Source: Diatrype stigma
Taxonomy: Eukaryota > Ascomycota > Sordariomycetes > Xylariales > Diatrypaceae
Length of the DNA: 64,000 nt
Reading direction: 5' to 3'
NCBI GenBank assembly: GCA_022225965.2
Contig: JAKJXP020000018.1
Coordinates: 494,527-558,526, forward strand
Positions within the stretch are counted from its first letter, which is position 1; each line of letters opens with the position of its first letter. The position numbers were made by a program, and so were the translations under genes. Under the pieces are notes generated by a model. That model ran no database searches, was not told the DNA's origin, and worked only from the letters and a program-made list of their open reading frames with translations. Positions 36,856 to 48,822 of this stretch are shown here, piece by piece.

Positions 36856-38074
36856 TTATGCCTGCTTGATGACTTTGACGCCCTCAGCTGGTTCGAGGAG
36901 CAGCCACTTGCAGTCGATGTTTTCCTTTCTAAAGCGGCTAATGATCTTCTCCGCGATCTCCTCAAAATGGCTCGTCGCCAGCGCGAGGATCGTGGGACCC
37001 GCACCCGAGAGGCATGTGCCTAGCAAGCCCTCCTGCGTGCTTGGAGACATGGATTCCACGATGTCGCCTAACCCTGGGATCAGCGCCTGTCTGTACTGCT
37101 GGTGAAGCTTGTCCTGCATGGCTAGATTGATCAACTCCGGATCGGGCGGTGATTGACCCAGAGCCACGGGCAGCAGCGCTATCCGCTGCATGTTGAACGT
37201 CTAGTGAATGAATCGTTTAGTCGATAGTCAATGTTGATCGCGATCATCGTTGGGGTTCACTTACGACGTCCTGCCGAGGATATTCTGTCGGCAGCACCGC
37301 TCTCGCCTTCGCAGTAGGTACTTCAAAGTTGGGAATTATGGCTATAGCCTTGATCTCCTTGGCCCAGGGAAACTTGATGTGGTGGCCTATCCCGTGCGGC
37401 GGCTCCGGGGGACGCTCGCCTGTATCAAGACCTCCGGCCGGAGAAGGGAGTACCTCGCTTAGAGGAATCTCGACTCTAGCGACATCTTCGGGGGCTAGCG
37501 GCTTCAAATAGGTTCCGATGAACCCGCCGAACAGAGCAGCACCCACATTGTCAGGATGCCGCTCTAGGAAAGAAGAAAGTCGGTTAGCAGATCAGAGCGG
37601 CGATATGAAGAGAGCGCAAGGACAGAGGGCAATCGCATAGCCTAAACCGGCCTTACCAATCATCAGACAGAAATCGAACAACCGCCTGTCATCCAGATGA
37701 TGCAGGCCGCCGACTTGCTTTCCAAGCATGACACCTGCTACGACCGCCGCACCGGAAGACCCCAAACCCCGCCCTAGGGGGATCGGGTTCACGATGTGGA
37801 CGTGCGTCTCAATGGGGAAAGCCCGCTGGTCGTGACACCGGAGCACGTAGAGAGCCACGCGGGTGATGAGGTTAGCCGAGGGGTCGAGCGGGACATCGCC
37901 GTCGCCTTCACCCTCGTACGTGATCCTGCAGTTTAGGGGTTGCTCCGAGGTCTTTTTCGACCGATCGATCGTCACCCTTAGCTCGAGATACAGGGACAGG
38001 GCCAGGCCGATGACGTCGAAGCCGGGGCCAATGTTGGCGGACGAGGCCGGGGTCCTAATGGTGAAGGACTCCAT
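36856..38074 (-). CDS. THR1: Homoserine kinase
   Basis: Three exons, 38074-37657, 37563-37265 and 37200-36856, encode 353 residues, the usual length. The enzyme phosphorylates L-homoserine with ATP, the step before threonine synthase in threonine biosynthesis, in the cytosol. It is a GHMP kinase. The N-terminal SSANIGPGFDVIGLAL motif, the ATP-binding PIPLGRGLGSSGAAVVAG loop (about residues 90-107) and the C-terminal GTCLSGAGPTILAL motif are all present. Both introns have GTAAG donors and TAG acceptors and restore ERHPDNVGAALFGG and YPRQDVTFNMQRIALLP. The start at 38074 was chosen because MESFTIRTPASSANIG matches the family start; an upstream in-frame ATG at 38113 would add 13 unrelated residues. 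A Gcn4/Cpc1-type site lies 93 bp upstream. Confidence 0.96.
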
Positions 38075-38166
38075 CGTTGTGCTGCTTGTCAAGAAGAGTG
38101 TCTGTGAATGCAATTCGCCGTTTCACTGGTGCAATTCGGCCGTAACAGCTTTCGATGTTGGACATG

Positions 38167-38173
38167 TGACTCA
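38167..38173. promoter_or_regulatory. TGACTCA, Gcn4/CPC1-type general amino-acid control site
   Basis: A perfect TGACTCA palindrome-type site lies 93 bp upstream of the homoserine kinase ATG. This 7-mer is the known binding site of yeast Gcn4 and the filamentous fungal cross-pathway regulators CPC1/CpcA, which induce amino-acid biosynthesis genes on starvation. Position and gene function agree; binding itself is an inference. Confidence 0.6.
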
Positions 38174-39129
38174 GCAAGTTCGTGACCAATGATTTAGTTA
38201 AGCTTTCGAAATTCGAAAGACTTTCTCCAATCCCGATAACCGGAGTGTGGGAACCCATAGAATGTGGGAACCCATTGAGTGCGGGAATCCATACAGCCCA
38301 TAGCATCATGGCCCACTCCACCAATCAAAATAGCCCTGTGCTACCATCCAGCGGGTCCCGGAGCTGCCCTAAATGCCCTACAATGTAGTTAGCTACTGTA
38401 GGTAGCTAATAGCACGATGCTGACCACTAAGGAGCCCCGCTTATGCAACGCCAATTGTGTTCCTATAGGCCATCGACGCAAGAATCGAAGATCTCAGAAC
38501 TGCAGGTTTCTGCGATAATAATCTATTGAAAAAACAGAATAGTACTAAGGACACAAAAGGGAAAAAGGGGTAGGGGGTAGGGGGTAGGGGGTTCACCACT
38601 ATATATTGAACGTGACCGGACCCATCTAGTTGGTCCCCGGGCCTAGCTCTAATGTATATATCAAGCTTAGATGTGGGCAAACACTTATCACTCATGTAAG
38701 TTCGTAGAAGGGCCTTGTACACCAAAACGTAGGGAAGTTGCATGCATTGCTCTATCTGAGAAGCCGGCCGACCCTAAGAAATGAATGGAACTCCCACCAA
38801 ACCCCTAAAGTAGCGGTACCGAGTAGGAACGAGCGGACGCCTCGAGATAGACTAAAAACAAGTAAAGGGTGACTACAGCCACGCCCATGAACCCGAGATG
38901 AAAACAAAAACCCCCAAAAAAGAAAACCGAGGTGAAGGATCGACAATGGATAAGCTTGCATCCAGTATTAAAAGAGTGTGGGCGGGTATCCAAATGACCA
39001 CCAAGGGATAAGATGATGCCTGCTTTTAGTACTGAGCTGGCATGACCGAAGATCGAGTGATGACAAGGAACAATATCGAAAGGTGGTGTTGTAGAAACGC
39101 CCTGTGGTATGAAACTGGGCGGACGTCCC

Positions 39130-39345
39130 TTAAAGCTCCTTCGTACTTCTCCTGTCAGTCTTGAATTTGTACACCATCCCTGTTCTTGCTCTGAAAATTT
39201 CTGAGCTGCTGTGCTTTGTGGTCCTTGATAGCGGTGTTCAGTTTCGAGGAGGACTTGGAGGGGGTGTAACAGTACTAGGTGGTGGTCTTGGTAGTGGACC
39301 AGGGCGCGGCGGGCCAGGGGAGGGTGGGCTTGGAGGAATGGGCAT
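39130..39345 (-). pseudogene. Doubtful short proline-rich reading frame with one in-frame TGA
   Basis: From an ATG at 39345 the frame reads 35 codons of Pro-rich sequence (MPIPPSPPSPGPP and similar), then a TGA at 39240-39238. The same frame then stays open for another 35 codons to a TAA at 39130, with a basic end (MVYKFKTDRR). A TATAAG box on the minus strand at 39515-39510 lies about 165 bp upstream. Either the TGA is a nonsense mutation, or it lies in an intron (a GTACTG donor and CTCAG acceptor would keep frame), or the whole is chance. No family was recognised. Confidence 0.2.
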
Positions 39346-41187
39346 CGTGATGGCTTAAGGTTCGTCAGGGAATATTTGTAGAACGAAATCGGAAACAAAC
39401 TCGGTGTTGCAGTTGCGATTGTCTCGGATATCAAGTGTTCGCCCTGTGTGTGATATGGATGTCTAGGGAACTCGCGTTGAACAGATGGATGGCAAGCTTG
39501 AGTCGGCTTCTTATACACGAGAGGGCACCTCGCAGGACAAAGAGTCTCAAGTGCATTTCTAGTGACACTATGGCAAGTTTGTGATGTATCTAGCCATAAT
39601 TGACTCCATTCTTAGCAGTCCCTCGGATAGAAAGAGTTCTCACGAGATTCCAATAGCAGATCAATACCAATCAACAAAGGGAGATCAAGAGGCATGCTGT
39701 TAGATCATCCATGACAGGCTGGGTCAAGCAATGGTCGGAAGTTACATCTTGTCTTTGTCCACAGTTCCATGTACCGGTTGGCCCTGGTGATAGTCGAGTC
39801 TGGCAGTGGCGAGAACCTAAATACCGGGACACTCACGACTTGCATCGTGAATGGCAGCTGGAAGTCCCTGTGGGTAAGGTCATAGGTTATTTCTGGTGTG
39901 TTATATGTTCTAATAGATACCCTTTCGTGTATCATTGGACTTGGGTGCCTCTGTGATCATGATTTCCGGTATATAGAACTATGAACCGGGCTCTAGGACA
40001 TCAGGTTATAGAAGAAGAATTTTCGAGAAAGGTAAAGAAAGAGGCAACAATGTTGGGAGGCATGACTCCCGAGTGTAAATTCCCTTGACATTTGGAGTCC
40101 AGTACATGGATAATAATCTGGAAAACTTTTGCTTGATGGGAAGGTGGAGAGCTATCCAACTACCTACGTCTCTCAGGAATGTTGACAATTTCGCATGTGA
40201 CTAATACCAACTAGAGAATGTATGTGTTCAATACTTAGTTGAACTTCCTTATGTTTGTGCAGTAGGTAGCGTGTCTAGCCTAGGGACGTTGTTGTCGGAG
40301 TCAAGTCTTGAGCGGCAAACTAAGAGAAAGAACCCCTTGTGTCGATGACTGGATATCGTGTATGCTGGTAGGATAGGGGTGAGAACTTACAATGTAGTCA
40401 TATCCATAGGAATCAGTGTACATGTCACGATTGTGTGTCGTCAGTTCTCCAAGCTATGTTTCATTGAAGTTGTTCCAGTTCCAGTCCCTTTGCGAAGAAA
40501 AGGAGAGCCTGATTATCAACTGCTATGAAAGAATATTCAACACCAACACCAACATATGTTATGCGATACTTCTGAAATAGCTACGCCCCTAAAGGATCCA
40601 ACTACGCCACACAAATGTCCATCGGCTGTTTGTAGGATACACAGTCTGGCTCTTATTGAAGGTTCATGGAAGACTTTTCACTGTCCGATTCAGGCATAAT
40701 CGTTAAGCTCAGTTTCAGTAAGTGTAACACACACACACGAATATACAGGATACAGCTATTATAAAAATGCAATCTTTTCTGAAAGGGAGCTACGGAAAGC
40801 CGGTAGGGTTTGGGTGTATGTGTTTACATATCTGCGCCGGTGCGGCGTAGGCGTATATGTGTCGATTACACGACGACCACATCGTATGTAAAACACACGA
40901 GAACATATAAATTGGGTTAGGTGCGGAAATCCAACAAGAAAAGGTACATTCATGTTCTATGATCACCAGGTAGCTACGCGAAAGCGAACGAACACCCCCT
41001 CATTTCTCTTATCAAATAAATCTTGCCCGGGCCTCGCAATTTGGTGGCCAATCTTGAAGGGGTAATGATATTATGGCGATTTGTTGCAATGATGCCCATA
41101 TTTAAACCGTTAGCAAAGTAACTCTTTTATTATCGAAAGAATCTAAAAAGATACAAAGAAGTTATATAGCTTAATATTTAATATTTA

Positions 41188-41369
41188 TCACATTTAATAA
41201 ATCACAGGTAAGGAAGAATTTAAATATAAATTTAGTTATATAAAAAAAAAGAAGCAATCTTTAATTTAAGAAACGGAAAAGCTCTTTATATATAATATGC
41301 CAAGCCATTAAATGCAAATCATTTAGTTATATAATTCAAGCTTTCTTATATAGCCCTTATATTGCGATA
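41188..41369 (-). repeat. 3' LTR of the Copia element (left copy)
   Basis: About 182 bp matching the right copy at 48640-48822, including the shared stretch TATATAATATGCCAAGCCAT. Differences are mostly C/T and G/A, as expected from RIP. The homology may extend about 20 bp further left. Confidence 0.85.
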
Positions 41370-41702
41370 TATCTCTTAAATTAGCTGCGCGTAAATATAT
41401 TAATTTATAAAAAAAGCGAATTGCTAAATAAATAAAAGGTAATTTCGTAAAATTAATAAAATGCAATTATAATACGTAATGGCTTAATTTAATTAATGCA
41501 TATTTAATTATTATATAAATAATTATTTAAATAATGCGTTATTAATTATATGCATTTACTTTATAAATATTAAAATATAAATAAAGCGCTTTTTTTATTT
41601 TATTTTGTTTTCCTTTTTTGGTTTTTTTTAAATATTACTTATAAAGCGATATATAATTTATTCGAAAATTAAAGCAAAAGCGTATTTTTTATATTAATCG
41701 TA

Positions 41703-43069
41703 ATTGCATTTCTTAAAACAAACAAAATAAAACGACTTAATCCAAAGATCCGCCGCAAAAACCGCGCCCGCGCCGCCGCCGAATTCGCCGCCGCCGTCCA
41801 AAAGCGCGTTATTCGCCGCGCCGCCGCCGCTTAAGAACGTATTGCCGCCGCTGCTGCTAAAAAATAAACCTGCGTTACTGCTGCTACCGAAAAAACTCGC
41901 GTCGCCGTTACCGAGTTCGAAGCCGAATTAAAGGCCCAGCTTTTTAATGCTTTCGCTTTCGTTATTAATAACGAGCTATTTTTAAATCGAAAAAAGCTGG
42001 TTTCGTTAATAACGAGCCGCTTTCCGATTTAAAAAACGCGAATGCCCCTTTTTTTTCGAAGGCTTTTTTCTTTTCGGAAAATAAAGGGTCCGATATTTCT
42101 ACGTGCCTTTTTTTTTGCCGTCGCCTATGTTTAATTTCGTTTTTATCGTCTGCCTTTTTTTCTGCCGCTTTCGAAACCCTTCGCTTGCGCCGTCGTCTGG
42201 TCCGCCGCCGTTTGCCGCCGAATATCCCTCCGCCTGTTCCGAATACTGCCTATATCCCAAAAAAAAAAAATAAAAAGGATAAAAATAAAGGCAAAAATAA
42301 AGGCAAAGCGCTAAAAGCCCGGTCCCTTTTCGACGGTACGATCCGGGCCATTTTTTGCCTTAAATGCATCCGGTTTGCTTTAGCCGAACGTTTTTACGGA
42401 ATATATTTAAATGCCATTAAAGAAAATCGCCATTATTAGCGCTGCATTTCCGGATATAAATGCGTCGTTCCGTAAATTATTTCATACATCCGAATATTAA
42501 TTTTCTAAAATTAACTTTTTTGCTTTAGCCTTATTGCCGCTTATAATTTAGCGCGCCAAATAATAGCTATCTTTAAAAGTAATTGCCGAAAAATAAATAT
42601 TTTTTTTCTTATTTTATTAATTATTTTTAAAACGCTTTTGCGTTACGTCGTGGCCTTTACGTATTGCTTTTTTAATTCGAAACTAAAAGCGTTTCGAACT
42701 TTTAATTCGTTAATTAAAATAAAAAGCCGGTAATTGCTTTTGCCGAAAAGCGGAAAAAGAAAAAGAACGAAAACGAAAAGGAAAAAAAAAAAAAAAAGAA
42801 AAAAAAACCGAAAAAAAGGAAAAAGAAAAAAAAAGCGAAAACGAAAGCAAAAGCGAAAGCAAAAACGAAAACAAAAACGAAAGCAAAAACGAAAACGAAA
42901 AAAACCCTTTCGGCAGCCCAAATGCGATAACCGGTACTTTACCGGTTACTATTTTTTAGGCTCGCCTAAAAAAAAAAATAATTATGCCTTCGTCGTTATT
43001 GCCTTTCGGAATATATTTTTTAAAGCTTATTTTACGCTTTACGATACGATATTTTACGGAATTAATTAG
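41703..43069 (+). pseudogene. Decayed plus-strand coding region inside the Copia element (Cys-motif and Lys/Arg-rich repeat)
   Basis: This region lies between the RNase H relic and the left LTR, on the strand opposite to gag-pol. From about 41703 one frame reads an Ala/Arg-rich helical segment (NPKIRRKNRARAAAEF, then VAVTEFEAELKAQL) broken by a few stops. From 42185 another frame continues to 43069, interrupted by stops at 42437 and later. It contains FCLKCIRFAL (Cys codons at 42356 and 42365) and then RCISGYKC (42440-42460), giving a C-x2-C...C pattern with nearby Tyr codons that could be former Cys. After this comes a Lys/Arg-rich repeat (KRKQKRKQK, about 42770-42905) made of AAACGAAAGC-like units. 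GC-rich GCC runs survive in the first part. The frame change may be an intron or an indel. It could be a gene carried by the element or an older nested insertion. Confidence 0.5.
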
Positions 43070-43419
43070 GTTTTCGATATAAAAACCGGCGAATCCCTTT
43101 ATGAAATTTTTCTTGCTTTTTATTAATAATTCCGACCCTTAATATGCTATATATTTTAAAAATTAAGCAAAGCCTTAAAGTATTTAAAGTTTTGCTTATT
43201 TAATGCTTTAATTAAACCGTTAATTAGCATTTAATTAATAATAAAATAAGTAATTTCGAAAAATCCCTTTTTATGTTTTTATTTAAGCCATATGTTTTAT
43301 ATATTTATATAATAAAGCTTCGTATTTATTTTTATTTAATTATTAATAAATAATTTAATCGTTTATTAATTATTATAAAAGATTCTTTAAGATTTCTTTA
43401 AATTTAATTGGAAATTTCG

Positions 43420-46400
43420 AAATAAGCGTTAAAGGGCTATTATTTCTTTAATTATATCCGAAAAAGCAAGCAATTTAGCTTTTATTATAAAGGTCGATAT
43501 TATGTTTTACCGAATTGCTTTTTATATAATAAAACCGCCAAAAAGCGTTATAATATAGCTTATTATTAAGCGCCTTATTTTTTCGTCGTTTATAAAGAAA
43601 GCATTTTTTATTATAAGCAATATTTATGCTTTTTTGTTAAACCTTTTATATATAATTCCTAAAAACCTTGTATTATATAAATAAGAAATTATTCGATTTA
43701 TTATTGTTAAATATTTTAATTCTGGATTTATAAGAAACTTTAAAAACGTAAAAATAACGTAAGTTATATTTAATTTAATTATTATCGCTATATACAAAAT
43801 CGAATCAATACGTTTTTAATATGTTTTTATTTGCTTTTTAATAATGCTTTTTTTATACTTAATAAAAAGCTCGATTCTTATAAAAATAAAAAAAGAATTA
43901 GCATTATTATTAAATTTAAAGCATATAGCGATTTCTTTTATGTATTAATTATAAGCCAAATAAATTTATTTCGCTTTATGGTTTTTATTTATTCGGATTT
44001 TTAAAAACCAAATTATTGGACCTTAATTTTTTATTTCGTAAATATTTTATAGCTTTTTATTAAAATCGTTTGTTACGTTTTAATTATTTCTATAATAAAA
44101 CAAAAAAATATCGTTTACGAAAAAAACCATTAAAATCGTTCCGTTTTCGTTAATAAAAAGGTACGGGTTTTCGATAAACGGAATAAGCCCTAACGTTTTA
44201 AAAATAATAAAAAATTCCTTATATTAAAACATAAAAAAATCCCTTAACCCATATAAAGCTTTTTTAAGTTCGATTATTATTTCGGGCTATTTAAATCTTT
44301 TAAGAAATTCGTACGTTATTGGTATTTCGTTTTTTTTTGCATTAAAAAAAGCAATAACGACGTTAAATTGCCGGATTTTTAGGTCGAACTTAATTATAAT
44401 AGCCATTACCGTTTTAAACGTACGAAATGCTAAAATAACAACATAAATGCTTTCGATAATTTTTTTTCGTTAAAAATCTCCGTATACGCAAAGCCGTAAT
44501 TTCGTCCGAATAAAAAATCCGTTTTCGTTAAACTTATAAGTAAATATTCATTTTAAAGGTATGGGCTTATTTTAACGGTAATTCCTTTTTCGGTATTTTT
44601 ACGTTCCTTTTTTAATTAACGTACGTATTTCGAAATAAATATCTTTTTTAAATAAAGTACTTAAAAAATAATTATTAAGTTTTCTTTAATTTTTAAATAA
44701 TAGCCTAATAAATTGGTTTTTATATATTTTGGACATATTAAATATAGCGTTTATTTTAAACGCATGCTTTTAATCGATCGCCGTAACGATTACGGAATAA
44801 AGGGTTTTATAAGCTTTATTTAAATATTAAATAATATTTTCGAACGAAAATATAAAGGTTTATAATTCGCATTAATTCATTTTTTCCTGTTTTTTAAATA
44901 AAAAATCTTTCGATTATGTTATAATAAATACTTTTAATAAAGCATTTACCCTTAAGCCAAAAGCTTCCGAATTATTATTAGGATTTAAACGTACGTTTTT
45001 TTTCGTTAATTAAAAAAATTCGCGTATTTGTTTAATATTAAAAGTATTCGTTTTAATTACGCGTCCTTTATTTCGAATAATGCTCGATCGTATAGGAATT
45101 ACCGATTCGCTTTTTCTTACGATAATAATGCTTTTTATATTTTTTTTTTCGGATATAATATAACGAAAGTCTTATGTTTTGTTGGAGTTTTTATTTTCAG
45201 CATTAATATCGCCTTTATTTATTTAAACAATATTTAAGCGAAATAAATCCGTAATTAACGGCTTTTTATCGAAATTACTTATTATATTTATAAGCTAATT
45301 TCTAACGTTTATATTTCCCGTATATGGAATATTTTCGAATACGTCGCCGTAAGCAATAATTAAATCCTCGACCAATTTTTTAGTTTCGTAGTTATTAATA
45401 AATAATTCCGGAAAAAAAATCAAAAGTTCTTTACGAATTGTATTTTAAAAGAATTCTTTTATTTCCGAATTTTGATTTATTGGTTGGTTATTTAATGTTT
45501 TTTTTTTCGGAAAAAGGTTTATTTTTTAACTGTAATTTTAAAGCCTTTTTATTTAATTGGTCTTACGTATCGAAAGCTTTTAATATAGTTTCATAAGGAT
45601 TTATTCTTATAAGCTAATAAAAAGCATTAGCGATTTCCTAAATAATACCTTTCGGAAACGTTTTTGCTTTTTTTTTCCGATATATAAAAGATCCTTTTAT
45701 TAAAAATAATATCGCGCGTAATAATAACTTAATTTAATTTTAATATTTAAATTTTCCAAAGGTTTATTATAAAGTAATTTATTAAATATCTAATATAAGC
45801 TTTTAATTAAATTTTATACGTTCGTTTATTTTAATAAGCTTATTTGGCTTTATTTAAAAAATACGCTTTATAGCTATAAGTAAATATAAAGCCCCAATTA
45901 AGACAGAAATCGGCTATAAGAAACTTCGTAATTTCTGGGTTATATTAGCGAAAATACTTACGGAACTATTAATCGAAAACCTTTAAAAAAGAATGTAACT
46001 AATAAGCGTTATTCGGACTTATATTATATAACCATGCAGTTATATATATAACTTTGGATTAAAGCTTTTAAAATAGATTTAAAGAGTTTATTATCGTAAT
46101 AATACGTTTAAATAATATATTTCCAATTCGTTTTGTTTCTTTATTGGGCTTTTTGGTATAAAATAACGTAAGTTCGTTTTCGATATTTTTTTCTTATATC
46201 CATTTTTCGAATTCCAAAAAGCCCTTAAGCGTAATCGTTTTTATGTCGTTGTCTTAATGGATAATACAAATCGCGAGCCTAAAACGGCATTATATTTAGC
46301 TTTTAAAGTTTTTTTAAATCTTTAAGGCGATTTGTAATTGCCGGTTTTTCGTAAAAAAAACCTAAAGCGTAGCATTATATTCGTTTTTAATTATTATGAA

Positions 46401-48475
46401 ATTAATGGAATTATCGTATTTCCTAAAAAATTTAAACCAATTTTACGAAATACGGTAAAACGATCTGTAAAATCGATTTTTAAATGAAATGCGAATAATT
46501 ATACGTTTAATTTTTGCTTATGCGTAATGCTTATAATCGATAGTTTTCGTTTCATTAATTTCCATTTTTTTAACGTTTTTAATAAGCGCTTTAAAAATAC
46601 GAATACCTAAATGCTTAAATCGCATGTATTATAAAGCTTTCGAATCCGTTCGAATATGCAAATAAGCTACCAAAAATTTCCGCAATGCTCTTTTTTTTTA
46701 TCGATTATTAAGGAAATTATTATGCCATTAAAACTTATTAATATTTCGTTTAAAATATTCATATAAAAAAAAACTTATATTTAAAGAAAACTAAATTATA
46801 AATACGCCTAAATTAGGCAAATAAAAATCCGGGTTTTTTTTTCCTATTTAAAAAAATAATCCAAATTATTATACCAAATCGAAATTTTTTTTATAAAACG
46901 AGCCTTTAAAATAATGTTAATATAAAACCCTTTAACGATTGCCATATTCTTTAAAACTGAATTTACGGTTTCTTTATTTTTCGAATCATTTAATATCTTA
47001 AGAAATATCCAAATGCCTATGCTAAAAATCGGAATTACATTAATACCAGCCTTAATTATTGCTTTATTCTTAAAAGGCTTAAAGTTATTTGGAATAATTA
47101 ATTTTTTGTTATTAATTAAATGCGTAGCATTATAATTATTTAGGAAAATGCTATTTATTAAAAAGTAATGCTTTTGTTTAATTATAAAGAAATGTCCATA
47201 AGAATTAATAAAAAGCATAGGATTTATTAAAATAATAATTACGCTTTTTTAAGGGCTACTTAACGATTTTTTCGCTTGCGTTTTAAAGTTATTAGGCCTA
47301 AAAAAAAAGCTTTATCCGGAATTTTTTATCTTTTTGTATAAACTTTTTTATTAAAGAAATTTATAGCGATTTTTAATACCTTTAAGCTTTTCGTTTTTTT
47401 TATAATAACAATTAATATAAATACCAATTATAGCGTAATTAAGAAATATGCATTTGTTTATAAGCCAATAATGCCTTTTAATTAATCCCGATTTTGCTTA
47501 GGCTTTATCGGGCTTATAAGGGCAAATCGAAATAACGTCGGTTTTTTGCTTGGAAAATCCTTTAGTTTTATTGGAAATATTATCCCTTAAAGTTATAAAT
47601 TGGCCGATTCCTTTTCGTATAAGGTTAAAAATTTAATTTTCGAATAAGGCAAAAAAGAAATTAACGTATTATTTAAACGTAAAAATAAATAAATCCTTTT
47701 TATTATTAGCAATTAGGTTATCGTATTTCCGTTAAATCCAAATAATTATAAAGCGCTTTTTTATTGCAGTTAAAAAATCCTTTATAACGAATATACCTTA
47801 AATCTTAAAAAACTTATATGCGTTAATTTCGATATAAACGAATTATTAATTTTTAAATTATTTTTCGGATTTTATTTAGCGATTATTTATACGTATAAGT
47901 ATAATTCGATACCGCTTTTTAACGATTAATTGAATTATAGCTTCGAATAAGGCATATTTTTTTTTAATTGCTTAACGAACGTTTAAACGGTATTAGGTTG
48001 TTTTTTTAAAAGAATTCGGAATATATATAACTTAAATATATTTTTGTTTATAATTTTAATAATCCAATTATTAATCGCAATAAAAAAAAGCGTTACGTTC
48101 GAATCGATACGTTCGGTTAAAAATATTTTGCTTAATGCTAATATCGTAAATTTCTTTAAATTCGTTATTTTTAAAAAGGGCATTTTTTAAAATAGGTTTC
48201 GGGATTTTATTTTTTGCATCGTCGTTTAAATGGTTTTAAGCGTATAATCGAAAATCGATAAGTTTTTATATTTTTTAAGTTTTGCGCTTTTTAAAAGCAA
48301 AAAAAGTTTCGAACTTTTCGTTTTTGATGGAAAAATCGGATACGTTTAGGCCGTTTGGATTTACGTATTTTTAAATGTTATAAGCTTTAACGTAAAATTA
48401 TAAAAAAACGAACCATTTAAAATAGGTTTTTTAATCGGACATAAAGGCATTAATTTCGATAGGATCTTTTTTATT
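43420..48475 (-). pseudogene. Copia gag-pol polyprotein relic
   Basis: Read on the minus strand with many stops. Gag-like: FYVKAYNI then KYVNPNG near 48400-48345. Protease region: LNNYNATHLINNKK near 47140-47100, where the family has a DSGATxH active-site motif, so the catalytic Asp appears lost; then a conserved GI-x-IF and NMAIVKGFYINII block. Integrase would lie between about 46.9 and 45.2 kb but was not traced. Reverse transcriptase: IIIKFDLKIRQFNVVIAF (about 44390-44345), LKKALYGLRD (about 44267-44240), NPYLFINENGT and FVNDIFLF (about 44125-44095), where the catalytic YVDD-type motif reads FVND. RNase H: LFGGFII and KAKLLAFSDIIKEI (about 43545-43440). All Asp-to-Asn and Trp-to-stop changes are G-to-A on the coding strand, as RIP predicts. 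Confidence 0.8.
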
Positions 48476-48639
48476 TATAAGAATAAAGGTCATTTTAAGC
48501 GAATTTGGAATATATGCAAAATAAAACGAATATAAAACAGGGAAAAAATAATTAAATAAATATTATTTAAATATAAAAAATAAATTTCTAAATAATTATT
48601 TAATTTTCGCGATTAGCTTAAAGTATTGGGCTTATAATT

Positions 48640-48822
48640 ATCGCATTTAATAAATTATAAATAAAAAAAAATTCGGATATAAATTTAGTTATATATAAAA
48701 AAAGAAGCGATTTTTAGTTTAAGAAGCGGAAAAGCTTTTTATATATAATATGCCAAGCCATTAAGTGCAAATCATCTGGTTATGTAATCCAAGCTTTCTT
48801 ATATAGCCCCTATATCGCGACA
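48640..48822 (-). repeat. 5' LTR of the Copia element (right copy)
   Basis: About 183 bp matching 41188-41369. On the minus strand it starts TGTCGCGATATAG. It holds a TATATAAG-like element (CTATATAAG) close to its start on that strand. This copy has fewer C-to-T changes than the left copy. Confidence 0.85.

Larger units (their letters stand above)
38075..41168. other. Intergenic region between homoserine kinase and the retrotransposon
   Basis: About 3 kb with one doubtful small reading frame (39130-39345, listed separately). GTAGGGG repeats lie at 38571-38592. An AC-repeat (about 40729-40738) and a GTAT-rich stretch (about 40810-40870) are present. From about 41100 the sequence turns sharply AT-rich. 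Confidence 0.5.
41169..48822 (-). mobile_element. RIP-degraded Ty1/Copia LTR retrotransposon
   Basis: An AT-rich block of about 7.65 kb bounded by direct repeats (LTRs). On the minus strand, degenerate Copia domains occur in the family order: gag-like (about 48475-48345), protease region (about 47170-46950), reverse transcriptase (about 44410-44090) and RNase H (about 43560-43420). Reverse transcriptase before RNase H and a KALYGL motif define Copia rather than Gypsy; the integrase, expected between protease and RT, was not traced. Stops are frequent, many being TAA/TAG where Trp or Gln is expected, and TpA is abundant, the pattern left by repeat-induced point mutation. The minus-strand 5' end begins TG at 48822. 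No clear target-site duplication was found. The first base at the left side is approximate. The element is surely dead. Confidence 0.85.

Noticed and set aside
38805..39518. Minus-strand open frame of 237 codons
   Set aside because: No recognisable domain, uneven composition, and a different frame from the Pro-rich micro-ORF; likely chance openness, although a nearby TATA box exists.
45028..45237. Phe/Ile/Asn-rich open frame inside the AT-rich block
   Set aside because: It is antisense to the Copia pol relic and open only because of base composition.
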